Positions 57,659-64,000 of a stretch of 64,000 bases of DNA are shown here, one piece after another (the stretch's first letter is position 1; every line of letters starts with the position of its first letter). Source of the DNA: Myxococcus dinghuensis (GTDB lineage: Bacteria > Myxococcota > Myxococcia > Myxococcales > Myxococcaceae); contig NZ_JAKCFB010000012.1 in assembly GCF_024198235.1 (NCBI RefSeq), forward strand, positions 1 to 64,000. The letters run 5' to 3'. A program made the translations under genes and the position numbers. The notes under the pieces are model-generated. The model saw only the letters and a list, made by a program, of their open reading frames with translations, made no database searches and had not been told where the DNA came from.

Positions 57659-58396
57659 CTATGAAGTCGGGATCTGGATCCGACGGTGAATCTCCAGGCC
57701 GGAGGCAACCTGGAGGGTGAGCGGCAGCAACGTGAAGCTGGCCTCCGGGACGTCCGGATCCGGAGGTCCCGCCCCGCTCGGCGTGGGCGCCGCCTCCAGG
57801 GTGGCCGGGAAGTTGGTGTGGATGAGCGCGTCATCCTCCTCTTGTCCCCAGCGGATGATGGGGATGCGGGGGACGAGCAGCAGCACTTCGCCGCGCGCGT
57901 CCGACAGCCCGAGCCCCACCGTGGCGGGCCGGTCCGGGACGGCGACCTTGATGCGCACCACCCAGCGGGCCAGGGGCACCTCGTCGTCGTCCACGAGCGA
58001 CAGGCGCACCACCGCGCTGCCCGGCGCGGGCCGGGCGGTGGGGGACAGGTACATGCGGACGTCCACCGGCGTGAAGACGGAGCGACTGGGGTCCACGGGC
58101 GTGCGCGAGGCGTCGCGCGGCAGCTCGAGCGAGACGCGGCGGGGGAGGTGTCTTCCGCTCGGGTCGGCCACCGTGAGCGTGAACGGCGTGGCGGCGGGCG
58201 GAGGCGGCGTGTCGAAGCGCCCTGTATAGGATTCGAAGCCCGGGGCCTGGGTGAGGACGTACAGCGAGCGCGGATTGCGCACCACGCGGGCGGCGTCCCC
58301 GGAGACGGTGAGCGGATCGACGAGGGGCTCGAAGGTCTCCCCATCCAGGAAGCGCAGCGCCGCGAGGATTCGATTGTCGATGGACTCCCATGTCAC
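57659..58396 (-). CDS. CIS-block protein of unknown function (245 aa)
   Basis: The GTG start overlaps the DUF4255 gene stop (GTGA). The protein starts MTWESIDNRILAALRFLDGE and has immunoglobulin or carboxypeptidase-regulatory-like beta segments: SLYVLTQAPGFESYTGRFDT, RRVSLELPRDASRTPVDPSR, RWVVRIKVAVPDRPATVGLG, DARGEVLLLVPRIPI. It ends with a short hydrophobic LTLQVASGLEIHRR part. Similar genes accompany Pvc16-like genes in myxobacterial eCIS loci, as I recall, but no role is defined. It may cap or decorate the sheath end. Confidence 0.65.
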   Translation of the reverse strand: MTWESIDNRILAALRFLDGETFEPLVDPLTVSGDAARVVRNPRSLYVLTQAPGFESYTGRFDTPPPPAATPFTLTVADPSGRHLPRRVSLELPRDASRTPVDPSRSVFTPVDVRMYLSPTARPAPGSAVVRLSLVDDDEVPLARWVVRIKVAVPDRPATVGLGLSDARGEVLLLVPRIPIIRWGQEEDDALIHTNFPATLEAAPTPSGAGPPDPDVPEASFTLLPLTLQVASGLEIHRRIQIPTS

Positions 58397-59004
58397 GGCG
58401 TCTCCCCCCGGTCCCCAAAGGAAAGACGTCGAGCGACGACAGCCTTCGCCACGGAATCGTCCGTGGCGTCGATTCGGATGACGCGGGCGATGTAGGAGAC
58501 GCTGAGCGTGTAGGGGCGTTGGAACGTGTCCCAGATGCGCATCAGGTCCTCGTTGCTCAGCTCCGCGGGGATGAGCTGCACCATCTCCCCCGGCCTCCAC
58601 CCACCGTCCTCATTGAGGTCCGACGCGCTGAGCGTCTGGTGTGTGTGGAGCAGGTTCATGGCCCAGCCCAGCAGGCGGTGCTCGTCCTTGGCGTCCTCCG
58701 CCCAGACGGTCAGCAGATAGTGGAGATCCAACGCGAGCGGTGGACGCGCCGACGCGGACGCCCCGGTGACGGGCTGGTTCCGCAGGTGCTCATTCATTGT
58801 CACGCGATACAGATACAGCGTCAGCGCGGGCCGGGTGGGCTCGGTGGCATTGGGGCCACCGCCCATCTCCTTGCTGGAGAAGAGCTCGAAGGCCTGGACG
58901 TTCGGGAGTTTCGCTCGCTGCTCCGCGGGCAAGGCCTCATAGGCGTGCCGGAGGTAGGAGACGAGCGACTCACCAATGGAATGGATTGCGAATAGGTTCG
59001 CCAC
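58393..59004 (-). CDS. DUF4255/Pvc16-N family tail terminator-like protein (Afp16-like)
   Basis: This 203-aa protein uses a GTG at 59004 preceded by a G-rich AAGGGGGGGGC site. Family features: IHSIGESLVSYLRHAYEALP, PALTLYLYRVTMNEHLRNQP, LALDLHYLLTVWAEDAKDEH, LLGWAMNLLHTHQTLSASDL, PYTLSVSYIARVIRID. In Afp, Afp16 caps the finished tube and sheath. It is the first gene of the CIS operon; the promoter candidate at 59058-59087 lies about 54 bp upstream of its start. Confidence 0.9.
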   Translation of the reverse strand: MANLFAIHSIGESLVSYLRHAYEALPAEQRAKLPNVQAFELFSSKEMGGGPNATEPTRPALTLYLYRVTMNEHLRNQPVTGASASARPPLALDLHYLLTVWAEDAKDEHRLLGWAMNLLHTHQTLSASDLNEDGGWRPGEMVQLIPAELSNEDLMRIWDTFQRPYTLSVSYIARVIRIDATDDSVAKAVVARRLSFGDRGETP

Positions 59005-59057
59005 GCCCCCCCCTTGGGCACAACGGGTGCTCGTCTTCGGCCCCAAATCTCTAACGG

Positions 59058-59087
59058 ACTCTACGTGAATCTATTTCCGTATTTCAA
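59058..59087 (-). promoter_or_regulatory. Candidate housekeeping promoter of the CIS operon
   Basis: Read on the minus strand, TTGAAA (59087-59082) and TAGAGT (59063-59058) are separated by 18 bp, in the only clearly AT-rich patch of this region. Box matches are 5/6 and 4/6 to sigma-70 consensus. It would give a leader of roughly 50 nt before the GTG at 59004. Confidence 0.5.
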
Positions 59088-59708
59088 ACAGAATCGCGTT
59101 CCTACTCAGGGAGTGGGGTGTCTGGGTGAGACGCCATGAAAGGGTTCTGGCACGGTGCATCGCATTCCGTCGCGAAGGGCGTCCGAGACGGAGATCCAGC
59201 GTCACGCGTTGGAGCTCATCCCCCGTCCACGCCTGCCTGTCGAGACCTGAAACGGATGCGGGAATCGCTCCAGGCCCGGCTTTCCTCCTCTGGGAAAGGC
59301 CGTCCATGGCCGGGCGCGGCATGCCGCCGGGGGGCCCGGACCGGCTTGGGCGCGGAGGTCTGGCTTGTCTTGATTTGTGTGTCTTGCTTGAGGTGGCACG
59401 CGGCAGCCCTCAATTCCTGCCGTGCCGCCGTGTCACGCTGTGTTGAGATCGGAGCGGATGTGTCAGGTGCCTGCGATTGGAAACGACGCACCCTGACTGG
59501 ATTTCTCTCAGAGTGAGACCGGTTTGCGTCCGACGAACTGCACCACGGCGGCGGTGCCCCTCCACCAGGAAGTCGTTGGGCGGTGTGCCTCGAAGCAGGC
59601 GAGGGAGGGAGCCCGCTGTCCGCCGGTCCCTGGGATGACTCGGTGTGCGGGTGTGGCACTCACGCTGGGGGGGGCGGCGCCTCCTCCCGGAGGGGACGTC
59701 GGTTCCCG
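59088..59708. other. Divergent intergenic region between CIS operon and sigma gene
   Basis: About 620 bp without a supported gene. Frames on both strands are Arg/Ser/Pro-rich and lack ribosome binding sites and family features. The stretch must hold regulatory sites for the CIS operon, but I could identify none beyond the two promoter candidates at its edges. Confidence 0.5.
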
Positions 59709-59735
59709 GGAACTTTTCGCGGGGGCCACCGTGTC
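59709..59735 (+). promoter_or_regulatory. ECF-type promoter of the sigma factor gene
   Basis: GGAACTT (59709-59715) is followed after 14 bp by CGTGTC (59730-59735), then CTGGG. The same boxes at the same spacing (22 bp from GGAAC to GTGTC) occur before the ccdA-like gene at 61029. The start codon at 59746 lies 11 bp after the -10 box, so the transcript may be almost leaderless. Autoregulation by the encoded sigma factor is the simplest reading. Confidence 0.65.
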
Positions 59736-59745
59736 CTGGGTCCGC

Positions 59746-60267
59746 GTGAGCAGTCGGTCCTTCATCCATCGCGCCTTGAAGCACCTGCCTGCCTTGCGGC
59801 GGGTGGGGCGCCAACTGACGGGCAGCGCGTCGGAGGCGGACGACCTGGTGCAGGAGACCGTGGCGCGCGCGCTGGAGCGCCACGGCGAGGTTCGAGACCC
59901 GGAGCGGCTCGAGGGCTGGCTGCTCGCGGTACAGCGCACCGTCTTCCTCAACTCCCGCCGCGGGCTGCGCCCCCGGTTGGAGGTGCTGGAGGGTGGATTG
60001 GGGAAGCACACCCCTCCGGAGCCCTCCGCGGACCTGGAGGCGGAGCTGCATGCCCGGACCCTGAGCGCGGGGATGAAGGCGGCGTTGGAGTCGCTGGCGC
60101 CGGAGTGGCGGGACGCGCTGTGGCTGCGTGAGGTCGAGGAGCTGAGCTACGAGGAGATCGCCCGGCTGCAGCGCTGTCCGGTGGGGACGGTGCGCTCGCG
60201 CCTGGCGCGAGCACGGGGCGCGATGCTCGACTTCCTCGAGAAGGAGAAGGCACATGGAAGCCTGTAG
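59746..60267 (+). CDS. ECF-family RNA polymerase sigma factor
   Basis: This 173-aa sigma factor has region 2 (about 8-65, ASEADDLVQETVARALERHG, then PERLEGWLLAVQRTVFLNSR) and region 4 (about 105-165, LESLAPEWRDALWLREVEEL, SYEEIARLQRCPVGTVRSRL). These recognise -10 and -35 boxes respectively. I chose the GTG at 59746 because it sits just after the promoter. GTG 59731 would be inside the promoter -10 box, and longer frames begin upstream of it. The gene overlaps the anti-sigma gene by 14 bp, the usual arrangement. Its likely targets include itself and the ccdA-thioredoxin gene, which has the same promoter. The inducing stress is unknown. Confidence 0.85.
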   Translation: MSSRSFIHRALKHLPALRRVGRQLTGSASEADDLVQETVARALERHGEVRDPERLEGWLLAVQRTVFLNSRRGLRPRLEVLEGGLGKHTPPEPSADLEAELHARTLSAGMKAALESLAPEWRDALWLREVEELSYEEIARLQRCPVGTVRSRLARARGAMLDFLEKEKAHGSL

Positions 60268-61015
60268 CCCGGAGTGGCAGGAGCGGCTCTCCGCGTGGTT
60301 CGACGGGGAATGCCAGGCGCACGAACAGCGAGAGGTCGAACGCCACCTGTCCCGCTGCGTGGGTTGTACCCGCGAGGCGTCCCGCTACGTCGCGCTGCGC
60401 GAGGCGCTCCAACTCCACGCCGCCGCCGGGGCCCGCGCGCCTTCCCGCCCGATGGCGCCGGTGCGCCACCTGACCGCGCGCCCACGTCCCGCTCCGCGCC
60501 GCTGGCCCGTGGCGGCGGGGGTTGCGTTGGCGCTGGCCGCCGCGGGCATCGCCTGGAGCTCGCGGCGTGGCGCGATGAACGACGCGTTGGCGATGGACCT
60601 CGAGCGGCATCACCTCAAGGCCTTCTCGCGCACCATGCCCTGCGAGTTCGAGTCGTCGGACCCCTCGGCGGTGAGGGCGTGGGTGGAGCGGGAGGTGGGG
60701 TACGCGGTGCAGGTGCCGCAGGTGCCCGACGCGACGCTGCTCGGTGCCCGGCGCTGCACGCTGCACGGGCAGCTCTCCGCGTCGCTGCTGTATCGGCACG
60801 AGCAGGGCAAGGCGATGACGCTCTTCCTGCCGCCGCCGGGCTCACCCGCGGCGCGAGAGGCGGTGAGCTTCGCCGGCGGTGGGACGCGCTGCATGAGTGG
60901 CCCCGTGGGGGAGCGCATCTGCGTGGCGCCACGCGAGGGCGGCAGGGCCGCGCTGGTCGTCTCCGAGATGGAGGCGTCCGTGCTCGTCGACGCCCTCGCC
61001 CGGCTGGCGCAGTGA
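60254..61015 (+). CDS. Zinc-finger (ZAS) anti-sigma factor with periplasmic Cys-containing domain
   Basis: This 253-aa protein is bound to the inner membrane. The cytoplasmic N-terminus has the anti-sigma zinc motif H31-x3-C35-x2-C38 (HLSRCVGC), which holds the partner sigma factor. A single membrane segment (about 85-101, VAAGVALALAAAGIAW) leads to a periplasmic domain (103-253) with a His pair (119-120) and four Cys (130, 168, 213, 223). These could sense redox state or metals. The gene overlaps the sigma gene, so the two are made together. The next gene encodes a CcdA-thioredoxin fusion, which fits a disulfide or metal stress theme. Confidence 0.85.
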   Translation: MEACSPEWQERLSAWFDGECQAHEQREVERHLSRCVGCTREASRYVALREALQLHAAAGARAPSRPMAPVRHLTARPRPAPRRWPVAAGVALALAAAGIAWSSRRGAMNDALAMDLERHHLKAFSRTMPCEFESSDPSAVRAWVEREVGYAVQVPQVPDATLLGARRCTLHGQLSASLLYRHEQGKAMTLFLPPPGSPAAREAVSFAGGGTRCMSGPVGERICVAPREGGRAALVVSEMEASVLVDALARLAQ

Positions 61016-61028
61016 AGACGCGCGCGCG

Positions 61029-61055
61029 GGAACTTCGCGGACTTCCGCTCGTGTC
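61029..61055 (+). promoter_or_regulatory. ECF-type promoter of the ccdA-like gene
   Basis: GGAACTT (61029-61035) and CGTGTC (61050-61055) followed by CTGGG match the promoter of the sigma gene exactly in boxes and spacing, while the bases between differ. The ATG at 61065 lies 9 bp beyond the -10 box. This supports control of the ccdA-like gene by the adjacent sigma factor. Confidence 0.65.
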
Positions 61056-61064
61056 CTGGGGCGC

Positions 61065-62207
61065 ATGGGTTTCGATCTCCCCGGCATCTTCCTCGCGGGC
61101 CTCCTGACGTTCCTATCTCCCTGCGTCCTTCCGCTGGTTCCGCTCTACCTGTCGTTCCTCGCGGGCGAGTCCCTGGCGCAGCTGCGGCGCGAGGGCGGGG
61201 AGGCCCGGCGTCCCTGGGGCGTGGCGCTGGCCTTCTCGCTGGGGTTGGGCACCGTGTTCGTCGCGCTGGGGATGGCGGCGACGGCCGTGGGCGGCGTGCT
61301 CGCGGAGCACCGCGTTGGGCTGCTCCAGGTGGGCGGCGTCGCGCTCGTCCTGCTGGGCCTCAATCAACTGGGGTTCATCCGGCTCCCGTGGCTGGATGGG
61401 GAGTCGAGGCCCCTGCTGGGGCGGGTGCGGCGCGGAGGCAGTCTGCTCGGGGCCTTCTTCTTCGGGGCGGCGTTCGCCCTCGGTTGGACGCCGTGCATCG
61501 GGCCGGTGCTCGGCGCCGTGCTCACCTATACGGCGTCGTCCACCGCGGAGCCCGCCATGGGCGCGCTCTATCTGGGCACCTACGCGGCGGGGTTGTCGCT
61601 GCCCATGCTGCTCGTGGCGCTCGCCGCGCCGGTGGCGCTGCGTTGGCTGGAGCGGGCGAAGCGCCACCTCCGCAAGGTCGAGGTCGCCACGGGCGTGTTG
61701 CTCGCGGGGCTGGGGGTGCTGCTCTTCACGGATTCGCTCCAGGCGCTGGTGCCGTCCGTGGAGGCGCCGGCCGTGGTGGCGGAGGGCCACGCTCCGGCCG
61801 AGGTGGGGGCCGCCTGCACCGCCGAAGCCGGGGGCTCGGGGGCGTGTGCAGTGCCCGAGGACGGGTTCGTTCCTTCCTCCGGGGGGCCCTCGGTGCTCGC
61901 GCGCATCGAACATCCGACGATGGTGGAGTTCGTGAGTGGGAGCTGCCCCGTGTGTCGGCGGATGGAGCCCGTCGTGGCGCTCCTGGAGCGCCACTGCTCG
62001 CACGAGGGCGTCGAGGTCCTCCGGCTCGACGTCGGCACCTCCGAGGGGCGGCGGGCCGCGACGGACCATGGCATTCGCGGTGTCCCCACCTTCCTCTTCC
62101 TGGACGCGCTGGGACAGGAGGTGTCCCGCCGCGTGGGTGAACAGCCCCTCGACTCCTTGCGACAGGGATTGGAGTCCATCGCGGGGGGGCGTTGCGCCGG
62201 GTCGTGA
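61065..62207 (+). CDS. CcdA/DsbD-like transmembrane thiol transporter fused to thioredoxin domain
   Basis: This 380-aa protein has an N-terminal CcdA-type domain (1-225) with six or so membrane helices and two reactive cysteines, C20 in LSPCVLPLVP and C144 in GWTPCIGPVLG. A linker with two Cys (251, 261) leads to a thioredoxin-like domain (about 280-375) with the active site CPVC (294-297) and the cis-Pro motif GIRGVPTFLF. CcdA proteins pass electrons from cytoplasmic thioredoxin to the periplasm. The fused thioredoxin probably receives them and reduces disulfides in exported proteins or apocytochromes c. The sigma-type promoter upstream and the convergent terminator downstream define a single transcript. 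Confidence 0.88.
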   Translation: MGFDLPGIFLAGLLTFLSPCVLPLVPLYLSFLAGESLAQLRREGGEARRPWGVALAFSLGLGTVFVALGMAATAVGGVLAEHRVGLLQVGGVALVLLGLNQLGFIRLPWLDGESRPLLGRVRRGGSLLGAFFFGAAFALGWTPCIGPVLGAVLTYTASSTAEPAMGALYLGTYAAGLSLPMLLVALAAPVALRWLERAKRHLRKVEVATGVLLAGLGVLLFTDSLQALVPSVEAPAVVAEGHAPAEVGAACTAEAGGSGACAVPEDGFVPSSGGPSVLARIEHPTMVEFVSGSCPVCRRMEPVVALLERHCSHEGVEVLRLDVGTSEGRRAATDHGIRGVPTFLFLDALGQEVSRRVGEQPLDSLRQGLESIAGGRCAGS

Positions 62208-62236
62208 TGACGGGGACGCGGGCCTGAATGGAAGAG

Positions 62237-62272
62237 GGCCCCCCGGGGAGTGCCAGGGAGCCCTCGGGGGCC
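62237..62272. terminator. Bidirectional terminator-like hairpin
   Basis: GGCCCCCCGGGG (62237-62248) and CCCTCGGGGGCC (62261-62272) pair with one or two mismatches around a 12-nt loop. It sits between the convergent ccdA-like and DUF2147 genes and can serve both. Confidence 0.65.
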
Positions 62273-62291
62273 GCGCATGGGGCGCGACGCG

Positions 62292-62807
62292 CTACTCGGT
62301 GGCGCGGACCCAGTGCTGGGTGCGGCCCAGCAGCGACATGCCGATGTAGCCGCGGACCTTGAGCTTCTTTCCGCCGTCCTCGACGGCGACCTTGCACTTG
62401 TAGGTCTTGCCGTTCGCCGGGTCGAGGATGGTGCCGCCCGTCCACTCGTCGTCATCCTTCTTCAGGTTCTGGAGGATGGTCATCCCGATGATGGGCTGGT
62501 TCTTCAGCGAGCCCTCGCACTTGTCGCAGACCGGGTTCTGCTCTTCCTTCGGATCGCGGAAGAGCTTTTCGATCTTCCCGAACAGCTTGCCGTTCTCCTC
62601 GTAGATGGCGATGACGGACTTGGGCTTCTTCGTCTCGTCGTCGATGGTCGTCCACCGGCCCGTCGGCCCGGTCTCGGGGGCAGCGGCCGGGGCCGGCGCC
62701 GCGGCGGGGGCCTTGGTCTCGGCGGCAGGGGCCTGGTCCTCGGCCAGGGCGTTCGTGGTCAGCAGCAGCGTCAGGGAAGCCAGTCCGAACCACCGGGTTG
62801 CGATCAT
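62292..62807 (-). CDS. Exported DUF2147-family protein
   Basis: This 171-aa protein starts at ATG 62807 after AAGGA. A signal peptide (1-22, LASLTLLLTTNALA) and an Ala/Pro-rich linker (23-50) precede the DUF2147 domain: TGRWTTIDDETKKPKSVIAI, ENGKLFGKIEKLFRDPKEEQ, QPIIGMTILQNLKKDDDEW, TGGTILDPANGKTYKCKVAV. Two CxxC-like residues (NPVCDKC) are typical of the family. It is periplasmic and of unknown function, with a lipocalin-like fold. It is monocistronic and convergent with the ccdA-like gene. Confidence 0.88.
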   Translation of the reverse strand: MIATRWFGLASLTLLLTTNALAEDQAPAAETKAPAAAPAPAAAPETGPTGRWTTIDDETKKPKSVIAIYEENGKLFGKIEKLFRDPKEEQNPVCDKCEGSLKNQPIIGMTILQNLKKDDDEWTGGTILDPANGKTYKCKVAVEDGGKKLKVRGYIGMSLLGRTQHWVRATE

Positions 62808-63323
62808 GTCTCGATGTCCTTCTGCGCGAGGGGCCGACGTCGGCGGGGGCTTGCGCTCGAGCACCCACATTACGTCGTTTGTACTCCAGCGGTGTCGCGC
62901 GAGGCACTGCTTCGTGACGAAGTGTGCGCCGTTCGAACGTGGCGCCCTGCGGCATGGAGTGACCGCCGGGCCGGGTGGGGCGGACCGGGAGCGCGTCCCG
63001 GGGCGGGAGTGTGGTAGCCGCGGCCGCGCTCATGACAGCGAATGGTCTCCGCGACCCCCACGAGACCGAAGGCAAGGCCGACTCGCAGGGGCACGTGGTC
63101 TATTCCTCTCTCCCCCCAGGACGCCTACGGCGCCACGGTGCTGCTCCAGGTCCGTCTGTGAGCTACGCCGCGTGAGGGCGACGTGCTTGTCAGGGCTTGC
63201 GGTGGCTTCTTGTTCTTGCCCTCTCACGTCGGGATAATTCGTGGCGCAGCGTGAAGCTGTGACCCGGATGTTTCACTCCTGAGCCCTGGCCTGGGGTGCG
63301 CGAGACATGGTCTCCCTTCGAGC
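62808..63323. other. Intergenic region without a supported gene
   Basis: About 515 bp between divergent genes. Short frames exist on both strands, but none has a convincing start or domain. It must carry promoters for the DUF2147 gene and the small lipoprotein gene. I could not place their boxes. Confidence 0.45.
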
Positions 63324-63578
63324 ATGCGACGAATCTTGTTCATGCTTGTGGCGGTCCCGATGTTGGCTGCGTGTGGGAGTGACTCGGACGACAACGGCGG
63401 CTCTTGCGACGACAACGCGGCGCCCACCACGTATCGCGGTGCCCGCCAGGTCACCTGTTCGGGCACGGCGGCGGACCCCATCGCGTGTTGCGGCTACCTC
63501 GGCGAGAGCTGCAACTACACGCTCTGCCGCAAGAGCCAGTGCGGGGAGTGGACGGAGGACAGCTGGTCCTGCGTCTGA
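63324..63578 (+). CDS. Small Cys-rich lipoprotein
   Basis: This 84-aa protein has a lipoprotein signal peptide (lipobox LAAC, C17) followed by a Gly/Ser/Asp-rich spacer and a Cys-rich domain (GSCDDNAAP, QVTCSGTA, ACCGYLGESCNYTLCRKSQC, WSCV). The Cys spacing suggests a disulfide-stabilised exported mini-domain. I do not recognise a named family. It has no operon partner; a terminator hairpin follows. Confidence 0.75.
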   Translation: MRRILFMLVAVPMLAACGSDSDDNGGSCDDNAAPTTYRGARQVTCSGTAADPIACCGYLGESCNYTLCRKSQCGEWTEDSWSCV

Positions 63579-63601
63579 GGTCCTGACCTCGACCGTCACG
63601 G

Positions 63602-63620
63602 AGGCCCGCGCCGCGGGCCT
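63602..63620 (+). terminator. Terminator-like hairpin
   Basis: The 8-bp arms AGGCCCGC and GCGGGCCT flank a 3-nt loop and are followed by a short TTCT. It lies 24 bp after the stop of the small lipoprotein gene. Confidence 0.6.
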
Positions 63621-63735
63621 TCTGGGGGGCTCCTGGGCGTCCCCCCGGGTTGAATCCTCCGTGCGCACCCGTGGCTCTCACCTGGCAGAGTGTCGGCCCG
63701 GGGCGTCTGGCCCCGGGCGCAGGAGGTGCCCCGCC

Positions 63736-64000
63736 ATGAAGCTCCGGTCGCTCGTCTCGGCCGTCTGTGTCGGCCTGTTCGTCAGTGCCTGTGCCAGCCA
63801 TCCGCCCGTCCGTCAGGAAGCGCATCGGCGCGTCCAGGAGGGCGCCACGCTGGTCGATGTCCGCTCCCCCGAGGAGTTCGCCGAAGGGCACCTGCCCGGC
63901 GCGGTGAACATCCCCGTGGACGACCTGTCGGCGCGTCTGGGCGAGCTCGGCGGGCCGGACACGTCCATCGTCGTCTACTGCCGCAGCGGCGCGCGCAGCG
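63736..64000 (+). CDS. Rhodanese-domain lipoprotein (partial, runs off the right edge)
   Basis: The ATG at 63736 follows AGGAGG. A lipoprotein signal peptide (lipobox VSAC, C19) leads to a rhodanese-like domain: ATLVDVRSPEEFAEGHLPGA, VNIPVDDLSARLGELGG, and the active-site loop VYCRSGARS with the catalytic Cys. Such exported single-domain rhodaneses move sulfur or act on thiols. This fits the thiol theme of the region, but the gene starts its own transcript. The C-terminus lies beyond the window. Confidence 0.88.
   Translation, partial: MKLRSLVSAVCVGLFVSACASHPPVRQEAHRRVQEGATLVDVRSPEEFAEGHLPGAVNIPVDDLSARLGELGGPDTSIVVYCRSGARS

Noticed and set aside
20179..59004. Type VI secretion system
   Set aside because: No TssJ, TssL, TssM, TssK or ClpV-like gene is present. 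The Afp15-type ATPase, DUF4255 and CIS-tube genes are characteristic of extracellular CIS.
20179..59004. Prophage with contractile tail
   Set aside because: No capsid, portal, terminase, integrase or lysis genes lie in or beside the block.
59146..59162. Sigma-54-like box (CTGGCACG followed by ATCGC)
   Set aside because: The GG and GC elements are 11 bp apart instead of 10 and the -12 part does not match, so I do not list it.
59216..59660. Minus-strand frame upstream of the CIS operon
   Set aside because: The product is Pro/Arg/Ser-rich with no start site and no family; treated as non-coding.
62975..63175. Plus-strand frame of 66 codons between DUF2147 and the small lipoprotein
   Set aside because: No ribosome binding site, domain or plausible hydrophobic pattern.

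Overview
The window is chromosomal DNA of very high GC content with strong G/C bias at third codon positions. Several families are typical of myxobacteria: an AHH-domain protein with an imm11-like partner, a RoxA/B-type di-heme oxygenase and an FHA-GAF-cyclase. A member of the Myxococcaceae (Myxococcus, Corallococcus or Pyxidicoccus) is the most likely source. This is inferred from gene content, not from a marker gene. I saw no rRNA, tRNA, CRISPR array, phage capsid or terminase gene.

Left part (1-20 kb): the end of an unidentified gene is followed by an AHH nuclease-like gene with an imm11-like partner. A six-gene leftward operon (7486 to 1301) then carries a polyprenyl diphosphate synthase, two orphan proteins, a CrtC/AttH-like protein, an SCP2-like protein and a flavoprotein oxidoreductase that appears to contain an inserted OmpA-like domain. 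This looks like an uncharacterised isoprenoid-modifying pathway. Next come a class III adenylate cyclase with FHA and GAF domains, a leaderless M23 peptidase with a large leaderless glycine-rich protein, an orphan of lower GC, a RoxA/B-like rubber oxygenase with a divergent TetR regulator and palindromic operators, two IS5-type transposase remnants, a DUF1877 protein, an astacin-type lipoprotein protease, a DUF1993 protein and a small membrane protein.

Central part (20.2-59.0 kb, all on the minus strand): one almost gap-free block, with many ATGA, GTGA or TGATG overlaps, encodes an extracellular-type contractile injection system (eCIS). In transcription order it runs: DUF4255/Pvc16 terminator, an unknown protein, main sheath, main tube, second sheath, second tube, CIS-tube (Afp7-like), a small protein, gpD, gpV spike, a protein with a C-terminal membrane segment, gp25, gpJ-like and gpI-like baseplate proteins, four proteins sharing one N-terminal module (310, 643, 1550 and 1533 aa), a tape-measure-like protein, a 37-aa ORF, the Afp15-like AAA+ ATPase, a NIDO/seven-kelch-repeat protein, a 1419-aa polymorphic toxin, its probable immunity protein, a 46-aa ORF and an orphan. 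A housekeeping-like promoter lies just upstream. No PAAR tip gene and no DUF4157 protein were found.

Right part (59-64 kb): an ECF sigma factor, its zinc-finger anti-sigma factor and a CcdA-thioredoxin fusion form a probable envelope-redox regulon. The same GGAACTT/CGTGTCCTGGG promoter architecture precedes both the sigma gene and the ccdA-like gene, in each case 14-15 bp before the start codon. A DUF2147 exported protein, a small Cys-rich lipoprotein and the start of a rhodanese-domain lipoprotein follow.
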